From positions 7,922,501 through 7,986,500 of the forward strand of contig NC_133050.1 in NCBI RefSeq assembly GCF_048771995.1: 64,000 bases of DNA. Direction: 5' to 3'. Below are positions 1 through 19,400 of the stretch, in pieces; within the stretch, counting starts at the first letter, position 1, and every line of letters starts with the position of its first letter. Under the pieces are notes generated by a model that was given only the letters and a program-made list of their open reading frames with translations, had not been told where the DNA came from and searched no databases. Made by a program: the position numbers and the translations under genes. The DNA comes from Taeniopygia guttata (taxonomy: Eukaryota > Chordata > Aves > Passeriformes > Estrildidae).

Positions 1-5431
<5,431 letters not shown>

Positions 5432-7060
5432 GAATTCCCAGAAAAAAAAAAAAAAGTTGGACGGATTCATCCCGGAAATTCCTGGGGTTGGAGAGGCCAA
5501 GGAGTGTGGGGAATGGAAGGGGTGTTCCCTGGTTTTGGGCCTGAAAATTGACCGAGATTCCGAGTTTTTGGCCACAAAAATGGAAGACTATTCCCAGTTT
5601 CTGGCCCCCAAAATGTAAAGGATATTCCCTGTTTTTCGGAGATCCAAACACATCCCAGAAATAGAAGGCTATTCCCAATTTTCTGCCCCAAAGATTGAAG
5701 GATATCCCCTATTTTTGGCTGACAAAAATTAAAAGAAATTCCCTGGTTATGGCCCCAAAAATTAAAAGATGCTCCCTGTTTTTGGAGAGCCAATTATTAA
5801 AAATAATAGCAATTATGCCAGAAATTAAAGTATATTCCCATTTTTTAGCCCCAAAAACCCAAGGATATTCCCAATTTTTGGCCCCAAAACCAAAGAATGT
5901 TCCCAAATGTTTTGCCCCAAAACAAAGGACATTCCCAGTTTTTGGAACAAACAGATGAGATCCCAGTTCCCAGCGGATTTCTGGGATTTTTCCGGATTTG
6001 CCGTTTCCGCTGATTTTTTGGGAGGATTTTCGTGGCTTTTTTTTCTGTTTTTTTAAATCTAAAAAAAAAAAAACTGAAAAAAAAAAACAACTTGGATTCA
6101 CTGTGTTGGTATTTCCTTGGAATTCTCTCTCGTGGGTGGATATTTTTTGGGAATTTTCTTTACCTCACTTGTACCATAATTCCTGGTTTTTAGCAGTGGG
6201 AATTTGACGTCGTTTGTGCCCAGTTTTTTTTCTAAGAAGACAAAAAAATCCTCAGATTTAACTCGCAAAATAATTTGGGGAATTTTTCTTTCTTTTTTCC
6301 TTGATGTTTTTATTTTTGGAATTTAACTCAGAAAATCCCCGTTTTTACGGAAAATTCCTTCAGATTGGCTGTGAAGATTCAGTTATTTTGGGGTTTTTTA
6401 AATGGAAATCAGGAATTTTGATGGAATTTTGGTGGAATTTTAAGGAGTTTTGAGGAATTTGGCTTGGGAATTGTGAAGCTACCATTCCATGCCAGCAATT
6501 TTTGGGATTGGCGCTGCTTTTCCTGCCCCCGACCTTGATTTTCCCAATTTCTCCCCCAAAAAATTCCCATTGGAGGGGCAGAAAACCCCAACTTTTCCTT
6601 GGATTTCCCCCTTTTGGATCATTAATGATCAACTTTATTTTTAAAAGAGCCATCCTGGAAAACCCTGCCTTCCTTAGGATTGGAAAATCTGTGATTTGGG
6701 ACTAAGACTGTGATGAAAATCCCAAAAAAACCCATATAAAAAAAAAAAAGAATTTGGGTTGATTTTTCACTGCCAGCTCCAATTTTTTACTGGAATTTGC
6801 ATGTTTTTTGGGAAAATGTTTTTTTTTTTTAATGTTAAAAATTCTTGGAATTCCCAAATTCCAGAGGCACCTGGCACCTGTTTTTCCATAAGATTTGTGG
6901 AGTTTTCTTTTTTTTTTTTTTTTTTTTGGTTTTTTCCCGAAGGAAAACAGGAAAAAAATTTAAAATTCAAAATAAATAAAATTAAAAAAAAAATATTGAT
7001 CAGCCTGGAATTGTACAGGAGTGGAAAATGTGGAATAAAAGCAGGGAAATGGATTTATAA
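5432..7060 (+). other. POGZ: POGZ 3' untranslated region
   Basis: After the stop there is about 1.6 kb with no credible coding frame. It begins with a poly-A run (5442-5455) and carries a degenerate minisatellite at 5520-5960. An AATAAA signal lies at 7034-7039. This is inferred as the 3' UTR from its position and the polyadenylation signal. Other AATAAA-like strings near 6970 could also serve. Confidence 0.6.
5520..5960. repeat. Degenerate minisatellite in the POGZ 3' UTR
   Basis: Repeats of the form TATTCCCAATTTTTGGCCCC AAAAATTAAAGGA recur about every 35-60 bases (for example near 5585, 5620, 5670, 5700, 5765, 5840, 5870 and 5930). Copies differ by many substitutions. Confidence 0.75.
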
Positions 7061-8022
7061 ACAAATGGTGTTTTTATTGTGGAAAAAATCCTTCATTCCC
7101 ATGGGATTTGGGTGGAAAAATCCTGGATTTAATTAATTCTTCAGGGTCAGAATTGTTTTTTTCCACAGAAAATTCCTGGGTTTTTTTAAGTAGAAGTTGG
7201 GAAAATGCTGCTGGAGGAATTTTGGGAATGGGCAGGGGGAAAATTCCATTTTAATTGGATTTTTGTGGCCTTGGTTACTGAAATATTCCAAGGTTTTAGT
7301 GAACTATTCCAACATTTTATTGAATTCCCTTATTTTTATTGAAATATTCCAATATTTTATGGACATCATCAAAACTTTATGGAAAGATTCCAATATTTTA
7401 TTGAGATTTTATTTAACTTTATGGAAATAATCCAGGGTTTCACAGAAACATCCCAGTATTTTATTGAAATGTCCTTCATTTACTGAACTATTCCATAACC
7501 CCAGAATTCCCATAAAAACCAGTGTGGGTCCATTTGAAGCAGCAAAAATTCCCCAAAATTTGGGATTTTAACCCAAAGGGGGTTTGGGACCATCTCAGAA
7601 TTCCCCAGAAAAGCATTTGGGGCAAATTTGAACCATTTTGGGTTCAACCAACAGATCCTGACCCATCCTAGAATTCCCAGGCTTGGGAATCACCTTGAAA
7701 TCCCCCTGGATTTGGGATTCTGGGGAAAAATCCCATGGAGTGTCTCAAAATCGTGGACAGGGTTTAGATCCCACCTCAGAAATTCCACAATTTCTGTAAG
7801 AATTGGGATTTGGAGCCACAGCATCCATCCAGAATTCCGGAACTCCCTGAGATCTTCGTTTTTCAGGAGAATTCCTATGTTTTTTGAGGATTCCCAAAGA
7901 ACAAACACACGGACTGGTCTTAAACAATGGATTTTATTCCCAAAAAACACCAGATTTGCCATTCCAGAGGGGAAGAAGGGATGGGAATAAAAATGGGCTG
8001 AGGCCAAAGCAGCTCCTGGAGA
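7060..8022. other. Intergenic gap between the convergent POGZ and PSMB4 ends
   Basis: No gene is seen. 7260-7480 holds an AT-rich repeat of about 22-30 bp (AAATATTCCAATATTTTATTG variants). The right end contains the PSMB4 3' UTR, with a minus-strand AATAAA at 7933-7938. Confidence 0.6.
7933..7938 (-). terminator. PSMB4: PSMB4 polyadenylation signal
   Basis: TTTATT on the plus strand is AATAAA on the minus strand, about 85 bases past the PSMB4 stop codon. This is a normal position for the poly(A) signal of a short 3' UTR. Confidence 0.65.
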
Positions 8023-10599
<2,577 letters not shown>

Positions 10600-10604
<5 letters not shown>

Positions 10605-10905
10605 CTTAGTCACGCCGCGGTTGCGCCTGCGCCGAGGAAGTGCGGCCGCGCCCCGCCGCCGTAGGGGGTGGGCGTGGTTTCGCCGCCATCTTGAGCGTGG
10701 CGAAAATACCGCCAAGAGCGCGGGTCCCTCCTCAAGATGGCGCCGCCCCCACGTGACGCAGCACCGGTGCGGCGGTGGGCGGGGTTTGCCGCGCGGAGCC
10801 GCGCCCAATGGGCGGGGTTTGCGGTGGCGCTGGCCAATCAGTGGCGAGGGGCGGGGCCCGGGCGAAGGTAACAGGTTGCGGTGGCTGCGGCGGGAGCGGG
10901 CGGTG
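10600..10905. promoter_or_regulatory. CpG-rich promoter block at the PSMB4 5' end, possibly bidirectional towards CGN
   Basis: The block is CpG-dense. It has two CCAAT boxes (10804-10808 and 10834-10838), GGGCGGGG GC boxes next to them, a CACGTGAC E-box at 10750-10757, and two YY1-type CAAGATGGCG sequences. The YY1-type sequences form a perfect 12-bp inverted repeat (CGCCATCTTGAG at 10684-10695 and its complement at 10731-10742). This fits the housekeeping promoter of PSMB4. A strong donor, CGGTGAGTGG, on the plus strand at 10903 could be the end of a non-coding first CGN exon, which is inference. Confidence 0.7.
10850..10902 (+). other. CGN: Candidate non-coding first exon of CGN
   Basis: The plus strand shows a GC-rich segment ending in GAGCGGGCG|GTGAGTGG at 10902/10903. 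The coding CGN exon has an acceptor (TTCTTCCCCCCGAGCAG) at 15479-15480, so a 5' UTR exon upstream is required. This is the best donor seen near a promoter. The start of the exon is not determined. Confidence 0.3.
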
Positions 10906-10924
10906 AGTGGGGGGGGGGGCACCG

Positions 10925-11560
10925 GGAAACGGGGCTGGGGACACGGGACAGGGCTTGGGGACACCGGACAGGGCTGTGGGGACATCGCACAGGGCCTGGG
11001 GACACCGGGAAGGGGCTGGGGACAGCGGGAAACGGGGCTTGGGGACACCGGACAGGGCTTGGGGACACCGGACAGGGGCTGGGGACACCGGACAGGGCTT
11101 GGGGACACCGGACAGGGGCTGGGGACACCGGACAGGGGCTGGGGACACCGGACAGGGCTTGGGGACAGCGGGCAGGGGCTCGGGACAGCGGGAAACGGGG
11201 CCTGGGGACACTGGACAGGCGCTGGTGGCACGGTAGGGGATCTTGCCCCGTGGGCGGGGGGCTTGGTGGCACCGGACAGGGTCTGGGGACACCGGGCAGG
11301 GCGCTGGTGGCACGAGGGTGGGGGGTGTTGGCACGGGACAGGGCGCAGGTGACACCGGAGGAGGTGTAGGTGACACCGGGCAGGGCGCTGGTGACACCGG
11401 AGGAGATGCCGGTGACACCGGAGGAGGTGCAGGTGACACCGGAGACAGTCGTGGTGGCACGGGAGAGGGCACCGGTGACACCGGGAGGGGATCTAGGGGC
11501 ACGCAGAGGTCGCTGGTGACACGGGACAGGGTCCGGTGACACGCAGAGGAGCCTGGGGAC
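10925..11560. repeat. GC-rich 20-21 bp minisatellite (GGGGACACCGGACAGGGCTT family)
   Basis: From 10925 to about 11240 the unit GGGGACACCGGACAGGGCTT repeats with few changes. From about 11340 to 11560 it passes into a related unit, GGTGACACCGGAGGAGGTGC. Long open frames on both strands here (for example 10732-11766 minus) come from the repeat, not from genes. Confidence 0.9.
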
Positions 11561-11621
11561 ACCGGGGATGGCTCTGGGGACACTTGAGGGGATCCTGAGG
11601 TTGTGGAACAGGGTTCCAGTG

Positions 11622-11768
11622 TCCCTTTATGGGGTCCCGGTGTCCCTTTATGGGGTCCCGATGTCCCTTTATGGGGTCCCGGTGTCCCTTTATGGGGTCC
11701 CGGTGTCCCTTTATGGGGTCCCAGTGTCCCTTTATGGGCTCCTGGTGTCCCTTTATGGGGTCCCATCC
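11622..11768. repeat. 21-bp minisatellite (TCCCTTTATGGGGTCCCGGTG, 7 copies)
   Basis: Seven nearly perfect tandem copies of TCCCTTTATGGGGTCCCGGT with the last bases varying. It is distinct from the neighbouring CACCGG family. Confidence 0.9.
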
Positions 11769-11769
11769 T

Positions 11770-14700
11770 GTGGGATCCCCTCAGAAAACCCTTCCCGACC
11801 TTTCAGGGCGGCGCAACTTCCGCCTTTTATCCCTTCAATAATTTGGGGGAAATCCGGGTGGGTTTTTGGAGCCTCTTCTCAAAGCTAGAGGATCCCAAAT
11901 TCAAGGGATCCGAAATCCAGGAGGTTTTGTCCCTTTTTTTTTCGGGTTTCTGGGACAGCTCCGGGCCTTCCCAGAGCGGGCAGACCTGTTTGGGATCCGA
12001 ATTCCCTTTCCCCGGGCAGCATTTGGGGTTTCGCCCTTGCCCTGCGGCTCTTTGGGATCAGGGAGGGAATTCCCGGGGGAATGAATGTGTGGGACTGAAC
12101 CCGGGGCGAATTCCTCAGGGTGGGGAATTCTGGGGTGAAATCCGGGGCGGAATCCAGGGCAAACCAAATCCTGCAGGGATTTCAGTGTCCAGGGAATGGG
12201 ATCATGCCGGGTTATCCCAAAGGAATAGGATCATTCCCCGTTATCCCGAGGAATGGGATCATTCCCCATTCCCGGTTATCCCGAGGCTTTTCCGCCCTCG
12301 GGAATTGCATCCCGAGGGCTCCGGTTCCAAGGGGTCAATTTCCCTGGAAACCGTCACCGGATCCCGGCGGCGACGCGCTGGGAACGGGATCGGGATTCCC
12401 CGGGAGCGGCTGGAATGGGATTTCCCAGGATTTGGGGTCGATGGTTAACACGAGAACTCTGCCCCAGGTTGGGCTGGAATTCCTGGAATTCGGCTCCGGA
12501 GGGAGCAGCGCCTGAGGGATGATCCCAATCCCAAATATTGCTGATCCGAAATGTTCTTGTCCCGATCCCAAATGGAAATCCCTCTCCCGACCCTCTTCCC
12601 AGGTGAAAGATCCCATTTTCCCAGGTGGCAAATCCCACTCCTGACCCTTTTTCCGGGTGAAAATTCCTATTTTTCCAGGTGCAATTCTCTCTCCCCCCCA
12701 TGATCTCCGCCCCTCCCCGGTTTCGGGTTCCCAAGAAAAGCGGGAAAAACTGGAAAATCCGGAAAAGCCGCTCCTGGTTTTTGGGCGCGGCTCCAAATTC
12801 CCGGACTTTAGCCCCAAACAACGCCCGGGGGAGGAGTCGAGGGCGGAAGTTTGGGAAAGATCCCCCCAAAAAAAATCCTCCTGAGGGCAAAAAAACCCAG
12901 GATGGTTTGGGATAATTAATTAGGGGTAATTTGGGATAATTAATTTGGCATAATTTGAGATAATTTTGGATCATTTGCGGTAATTCATTTGGGATAATTT
13001 GGGAATTCTTTGGGATCATTTGGAGCTCAATTTGGGCCCCAGGGACTCGGGAACGAAGCAGAATTTTGGGTAAACCTCACTGGGACCATCCTAAATATTG
13101 TATTCCCAGCAGTTTTGGGAATATTTTGGGAAAATTGGGGATTTTTCCCTTCCTTTCCCACCCTTGACCAGCCGGATTTTCCCCTCTGTTTCCTCATTCT
13201 CAAAATCCCAAATTCCCTTTCCTCCTTCAGGAAACAAAAAAAAAGGGAAAAAAAAATCTTGGAAAAGCAACTCTATTTTTTTTTTTTTTTCCCTGGATTT
13301 TCCGGCTGCTCCAGGAATTACAAAACGACTTTTTCTGGGTCGGAGCCACAAAGGCTCTTTGTGCTTCCATGGATCCTGGCCAGACGGAAAATTCCCAAAA
13401 TTCCGCCCTTCCAGAGGGGCCAGGATGGCCTCTCCTGATTTTTCCCGACCCCATCCACAGGGAAAATTCCCATTTTTGGGTTTTTTTAGACTCTAATTTC
13501 CCTTTTTCTGCTTTTCCCCTTCCAGTTTTCCAAGGAAATTCCCAAAATACTGTTATTTCTCAGGCCCAACATTTGCATTTTTCTGGTTTTTTCCCATTTT
13601 TTCAGCCCCCAAATCCCCTTTTCCTGGTTTGTTCCTTTCAGTTTTCCAGTGAAATCCCAGAAATCCTGGATGAGCAAAAAAGCAATTCCTGTCCCAGATT
13701 TCCTCATTTTGGGAATATCCAATCCTCTCCTGGATTTCTGGAAAGTCCAAATCCTCTCCCGTTTTTTCAGGAATATCCGATCCTCTCCCGGTTTTCCAGC
13801 CCTCCCCCCTTCCCAGTTTTTCTGGAGCCATCTGGGAACATTCCCAACCCCCTCCCCCCCCCATGGATTCTCCACCTGCTCTGGGATGGAGCTGGGATGG
13901 ATCCAAGGGTTTGGGATGGATCCTGGGATCTGGGATGGATCCAAGGGTTTGGGATAGATCCAAGGGTTTGGGATGGATCCCAGGATCCGGGATGGATCCA
14001 AGGGCCTGGGATGGATCCTGGGATCTGGGATAGATCCCAGCCCTTCCCGGTGATCCCGACCCCTCCTGGCCCTTCCAAAGGTCTTCCCTTGATCCCGGAA
14101 TTCCCATCAGGATCGCTCCCGGCCCCACCCTGGCCTCTGCCCCGCCGCCCTTTGGCCACCTGGAAAAATTCCCGATTTTCCACCGGCGCTCCCTGCTCAG
14201 GTCGGTTCCTGGATTTCCTGGGGACTCCGATCCCAGGGATTTGAGGATTTGGGAATTCTACTCCTGTGGTCCTTCCCCTGCAATTCCAGGGATTTTGAGA
14301 TTTCTGGGATTTGTAGTGATTCCAAAGGGATGGCAGAATGTAGGGATTTGGGAATTTGGGGATTTAGGAATTCAGGGATTTAGAGATTCAGGAATTTAGG
14401 GATTTGGGCATTTGGGGCTTTAGGGATTGGGGAATTCTGCTTCCAGGATCCTTCCCCTGCCATTCCAGGGATTTGTGGGAATTCCGGAGGGGCAGCAGGA
14501 TTTGGCTCGGGATCCTTTTTCCTACCCCCATCCCGTGCTCTGCTCCTTCCCTTTGGGAATTTTTTGGGATTTTTCCAGCACTTCAGACCCATCCCAGTAT
14601 CCCAACAAACATCCCCCAAAATCCCAACAAACATCCCCAAATCCCAACAAACATCCCAAATTCCCCCGCTCATTCTGCAGCTCATTGTGTCATTCCCGAT

Positions 14701-15480
14701 TTATTCCCGCGAAAAAAAACCCCGGGATTTGGGGCGGAATCGCGGCTTTTCCAATCCTAAATTCCCGATTTTTTTTCCCCCCCGGGGCTTCCAGGGGATT
14801 TCTGGGATCGAGGGCGGGGTAGAGGTTCCGTCCTCGCGCTGCTCCCAAAATGTCACCGCTCGTCCGAAAAACTGGGGAAAAAACTGGGAAAATCAGGGGA
14901 AACGGGGGAAAACGGGAAAAAAAAAAGCGTGGAGAAGGGGGAAGACAAGTGAAAAAGGGGGGAAAATGGGGAACACCGGGAAAAAATAGGGAAATCAGAG
15001 AAAAAACAGGAAAAAAGGGGGAGAAAAGGGGGAAGTGGTGAATAAAATGGGGAAAACCGGGGGAAGAAATGGGAAACGGGGAAAAAATGGGGGGAAAGGG
15101 GGAAAACCTGCAATAAAATGTGGAAAACTGGGAAAACCGGGATGAAAAAGTGGGAAAAAATGGGAAAACTGGGAGGAAACCGGCATAAATGGGAAAGAAA
15201 CTGGGAAAAATGGGGAAATAATTGTGAAAAAGGAGAAAAAATGGGGGGAAACCCGCGAGAAACGCGGGGGGTGGGGGGGAAGAGGAAAACCGGGAGGGAA
15301 AACGCAGGAGAAAAAGGGGAGAACCGGGGAAAAACCACGCAAAACGGAGGGGGTAAAGGGGGAAACCTGGGGGGGGGGGGGGCGATGTAGGAAAAACTGC
15401 AAAAAGCCGGGGGAAATGGAGGGAAAATGTGGGAAGAAGTGGGGAAAACGGAGGGAAAGGGATTTCTTCCCCCCGAGCAG
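11770..15480. other. Gene-poor stretch upstream of the CGN coding region (likely CGN intron 1)
   Basis: No coding exon is recognised. The sequence is a mosaic of degenerate GGGAATT / AATTCCC strings. Minisatellites lie at 13880-14040 (GGGATGGATCCAAGGGTTT type), 14590-14665 (ATCCCAACAAACATCCCCAA, about 4 copies) and 14870-15440 (purine-rich GGGAAAACTGGG type). If the CGN promoter is at 10.9 kb, all of this is intron 1. Confidence 0.5.
14870..15440 (+). repeat. Purine-only GGGAAAA tract before CGN exon 1
   Basis: About 570 bases in which the plus strand is almost entirely G and A (AAAACTGGGAAAA, GGGGGAAAA units). It could form triplex or G-rich structures. The complementary open frames rich in Phe/Pro are artefacts of this composition. 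Confidence 0.8.
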
Positions 15481-15495
15481 CCCCCGGTTCAGGCC

Positions 15496-16443
15496 ATGGC
15501 GGAGCAGCCGCTGGACCACGGCGTCCAGATCCGCTTCATCAGCGACCTCCGCGAGCCGCGGCGCCCCCCGCGCCCCTCGCGGGCCCGCGGCGGCTCCTAC
15601 GGCGTGGCCGTGCGGGTCCAGGGCATCGCCGGGCAGCCCTTCGTGGTCCTCAACAGCGGCGACAACGGCGGCGACAGCTTCGGCGTGCAGATCAAAGGGG
15701 GACAGCCCGAAACGCCCCCAAATCCCCCCAAAACCCGGGTCCCGGGCGGCTCCGAGGAGGAGGGGGGCGGTGAGGGGGAATTTTGGGATGGGGGAATACG
15801 GGGGGCGCCCGGATTTGCAGAGCGGGAAGGTTCATGGGGGTCCCGGGGGGGCACCAAGTTTTTAGATGAGGAAGGTGCAGTGGGGTCCCGGGAGGTCCCC
15901 AAATCCTGGGATGAGGAGCTAAGGAAGGTCCCCAAATCCTCGGAGCAGGAAATTCCAGGGGGGTCCCGGGGGGTCCCAAAATCCTCATGGGATGAGGAAA
16001 TTTCGGGGCGATCTCGGGGGATCCCGAAATTCTCGGATCAGGACCAGGGAAGATCCCGAGATGTCCCAAAATCCTCGGATCAGCAGCCGAAAATCCCCAA
16101 ATCCTCGGAGGAGCTGCGCCGATCCCAATCCCACGGGGACCTCAGCGCGCCTTTCCCCAAAAGCGGGGCAAAATTGGGTAAAAAGGATGCGGAAATTCCC
16201 AAAATTCCTGGGGATGTGGACACGGAGCCGCTTCGCTCCGTGGATTCCCTGATCACGAAATTCGACGGGAATTTGCCCCGCGGGCGAGCGTCGCGGAGGT
16301 TCCGTGGCCCCGGGGCGGCTCCGAGGAAACGCTCGCAGAGTTTGGATACGCGGAATTCCCGGGAATCCGCCTCGATCCCGCCCCAAATTCCCCAAATTCC
16401 CGGCGGGTTTGCGGGCATGGAGGAGCAGAGCGTGGAGATGCAG
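15496..16443 (+). CDS. CGN: CGN first coding exon: head domain with ZO-1 motif and an in-frame repeat expansion
   Basis: The ATG at 15496 (GGCCATGGCGG, good Kozak) opens a 316-residue exon. Residues about 33-58 hold the conserved ZIM ([20 protein letters not shown]). Residues about 95-210 hold six degenerate repeats with the core VPKSS-DEE (core codons near 15894, 15930, 15972, 16022, 16063 and 16091). After that come [23 protein letters not shown] and KRSQSLDTR, all conserved cingulin head elements. A potential donor, GGCG|GTGAGG, at 15770 would skip the repeats, but it would also remove the conserved SVDSLI block, so I read the exon through. Confidence 0.88.
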
Positions 16444-19400
16444 GTATTTGGGGAAAAATTCCTAAAAAAATGGGGGGTTTATACGAAAATTGGGGGCTTT
16501 CCTAAAAAAATTTGGGTTTTTTCTATAATATTTAAGGGGTTTTTCCCATTAAGTTTGGGGGGTTTTCCCATGAAATTGGGTTTTTTCCTACAAAACTGGG
16601 ATTTTTTTCCCATAAACTGGCAAATTGTTTCCTAGAAAATTGCAGTTTTCCCCTACACAGTCATGTTTTTTCCTATAAAATTCGGGGCTTTTTTCCCCTC
16701 TAGAATGAGGGATTTGTGGTTTTTGTTTGAATTGAGGGTTTTTGTTCCCTCCCGGAAGCTGAAATCCACCCCGGACCTGCTGCGGGATCAGCGGGAACTG
16801 GGGAGCAGTGAAAACCCCACCGAGCTCATCTACAACATCCTAAAAGAGGGGTGAGTCCCCAAAACCCCAAAATTCCCCAAAATCCCCCAAAACCACCCTA
16901 AAATTCCCACCCCATGAACTCAGTTCCCACATATTTTCCCCATATTCAGGATTTGGGGGAATCCCAGCAGTTCCTGCCCTTTCCCTTTCTCCATGACCTC
17001 ATTCCCAATTTTTTCCCCCCAAATCCAACCCCAAATCCCAGGAGCTCTGAGAGTGAAATTTCCCTGAAAAGGAAAACCTCGAGGCTGCTGGGAAAATTCC
17101 AGGAGCTGGCGGTGAGTGGGAAAATTCCTGGAGTATGGGATGGCTTTGGGATTTGGGATGGCTTTAGGATTTGTGAATGGGTTTGGGATTTGGGATTTAG
17201 GATTTGGGATTTGGGATGGCTTTGAGATTGGGTATGGGTTTGGGATTTGGGATGGATTTGGGATTTGGGATGGGTTTGGGATTTGGGATGGGTTTGGGAT
17301 TTGGGATTTTAGGATGGGATATCTCCAACATCCCAAATGTTCCCGAATTTCCCAGAGTTCCGTGGGGGCTCCGGACTCGCCCCAATCCCAAATCCTGCAG
17401 GAGGCCCTGGACAGGAAATCCCAGGAGCTGCAGCGGAGCCAGGCCCAGTAATGGGGTCACCGATGTGGGGGGGGATGGGTTTGGGGTCATTCCCATTGTC
17501 CCTTTGGGGTTTGGGGTCACCCCTGATGTCCCTTTAGGGTTTGGGGTTCCCTAAAGGGTTGGGGGCAAGTTTGGGTGGCCCTTTGGGGTTTGAGGTCACT
17601 GTGGGTCCTCCTTTGTCCCTTTTGGGGTTTGGGGCCCAAAGACCCTTTAAAGACCCTCTGGACCTCCCTTAATCCCCCCAAACACCTCCAAACCTCCCCG
17701 AATTCCACCTAACCCCCAACAAATCCCCTCTGGACTCCCAAAAAACCCCAACAAACCTTGATTTCCCCCGTGAAGACCTGATTTCCCTCGTTAACCCTTC
17801 GTTGCCCAGGCTGAGCGAGCTGAAAGCTGCCAAGGAGGCACTGGAGGCGCGGCTGGGCCACCTCGAGGGGCAGCTGCTGGCCACGGACCCCAAAAGTGAC
17901 CCCGAAGCACAGGACCTCTACCAGGTACCCCTAAAAACCTCCAAAACAGGGAAAATAATATAAAAAAAAAACCAAACCCACAAAAAAACCCCAAAAAACC
18001 TCAAAATGAGAAAAATCCCAATAAAAAACTCACAAAGAAATAAACCCCAAAACCCCAAATTCTGAATTTGCCATTCCCAGGAACTCCTGGAATCCTGGGG
18101 AGACTTGAGGAGGTTTTGGGATTTTTTGCCACCCCCAAGTACCAATTTCCCCATTCCCAGGATTTCCAGGAATGCCAGGAGCAGCTGGAAGAGGTTTTGG
18201 GGTCACAGCCACATCCCAAGTCCCAATTTTCCCATTTCCCCAACTTTTCCCATTCCCAGGAGCTGCAGGAGTGTTGGGAGCAGCTCCAGGAGCTTTTGAG
18301 GGTTTTTCCACATCCCAAATCTCATATTTCCCATTCCCAGGAGCTTTTGATGATTTTTCACATCCCGAATCCCAGATTTCCCATTCCCAGCAGCTTTTAC
18401 GGGTTTTACCACATCCCGAATCCCAGATTTCCCATTCCCAGGAGCTTTTGCGGGTTTTCCCACATCCCGAATCCCAGGTTTCCCATTGCCAGGAGCTGCA
18501 GGAGTGCCGGGAGCAGCTGCAGGAGGCGCTGGGCTCGCGACGGCGCCAGGAGCGGGAGCTGCAGGCGCTCAAGGGGGCCCTGAAGGCCGAGGTGGCTGCG
18601 CACGATTCCGACCTGGAGCGGCTCCGGGGCGAGATGGAGGCGATCCGGGCGGAAACAGAGCGGGTGTCGGAGGTGGGAATTCGGGATGCTGATGGGAATT
18701 CGGGATGCTGTTGGTAATTCCAGCCTTTTTCCCGTATTCTAAACCTCTGGAATGGGGGAAAAACCCCTGGTGGAACACGGGAAAAATTGGGAAAAATGCC
18801 TCTGGGATTTCCATGGACTCAGCACTGATTCTGTGGATATTTTGGCTCGAATTCCCAGGGAATTTTTTTTGGAGAATCTTGTAAATAAATTCCTTGCAGG
18901 AGAAATCCAGCCTGGAGCAGGAACGGGAAAATTTGGGAATGCAGCTCCGGAATCTGCGGCGGGAGCTGGAGGAGAGCACAGAGGAGACGGAGCAGTGGCA
19001 GGAAATGTTCCAGAAAAACAAGGAAGAGCTCCGGAATTCCAAGCAGGAGTGAGTCTTGCAGCTTGGGGAGATCCGAAATTTGGGATTTTCTGAGGTTTTC
19101 CAAGTCATATCCCAAGAAAATTGGGAATTTTCTGGGGTTTTCCACTCTGAATCCCAAAAAACTGGGCCTGGAGAGTGCTGCAGGATTTGGGAAGCTCCAA
19201 ATATGTGAATTCTCTGGGATTTTCCACCCCAAAACCCAAAAAAGGGGGATGGGGGCAGATCTGGAGCTCCCAGTTCTGGGATTTTCCAGGATTTTCCACT
19301 CCAAATCCCAACCAAACAGGGTTGGGGACATTGGGATGGAGGGGATTTTGGGAATTTTGGGAATTGTTGGGATTTTCCAGGCTGCTGCAGGTGCGGCTGG

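Noticed and set aside
10732-11766. 344-codon minus-strand frame and several plus-strand frames rich in Gly/Pro/Thr
   Set aside because: They translate the 20-21 bp minisatellites. The unit lengths and lack of stops explain the long frames; there is no non-repetitive protein sequence.
15770-15775. Donor GGCG|GTGAGG ending CGN exon 1 early
   Set aside because: It would remove the conserved head elements SQSHGDLS and [10 protein letters not shown], and the frame stays open to the better-supported donor at 16444.
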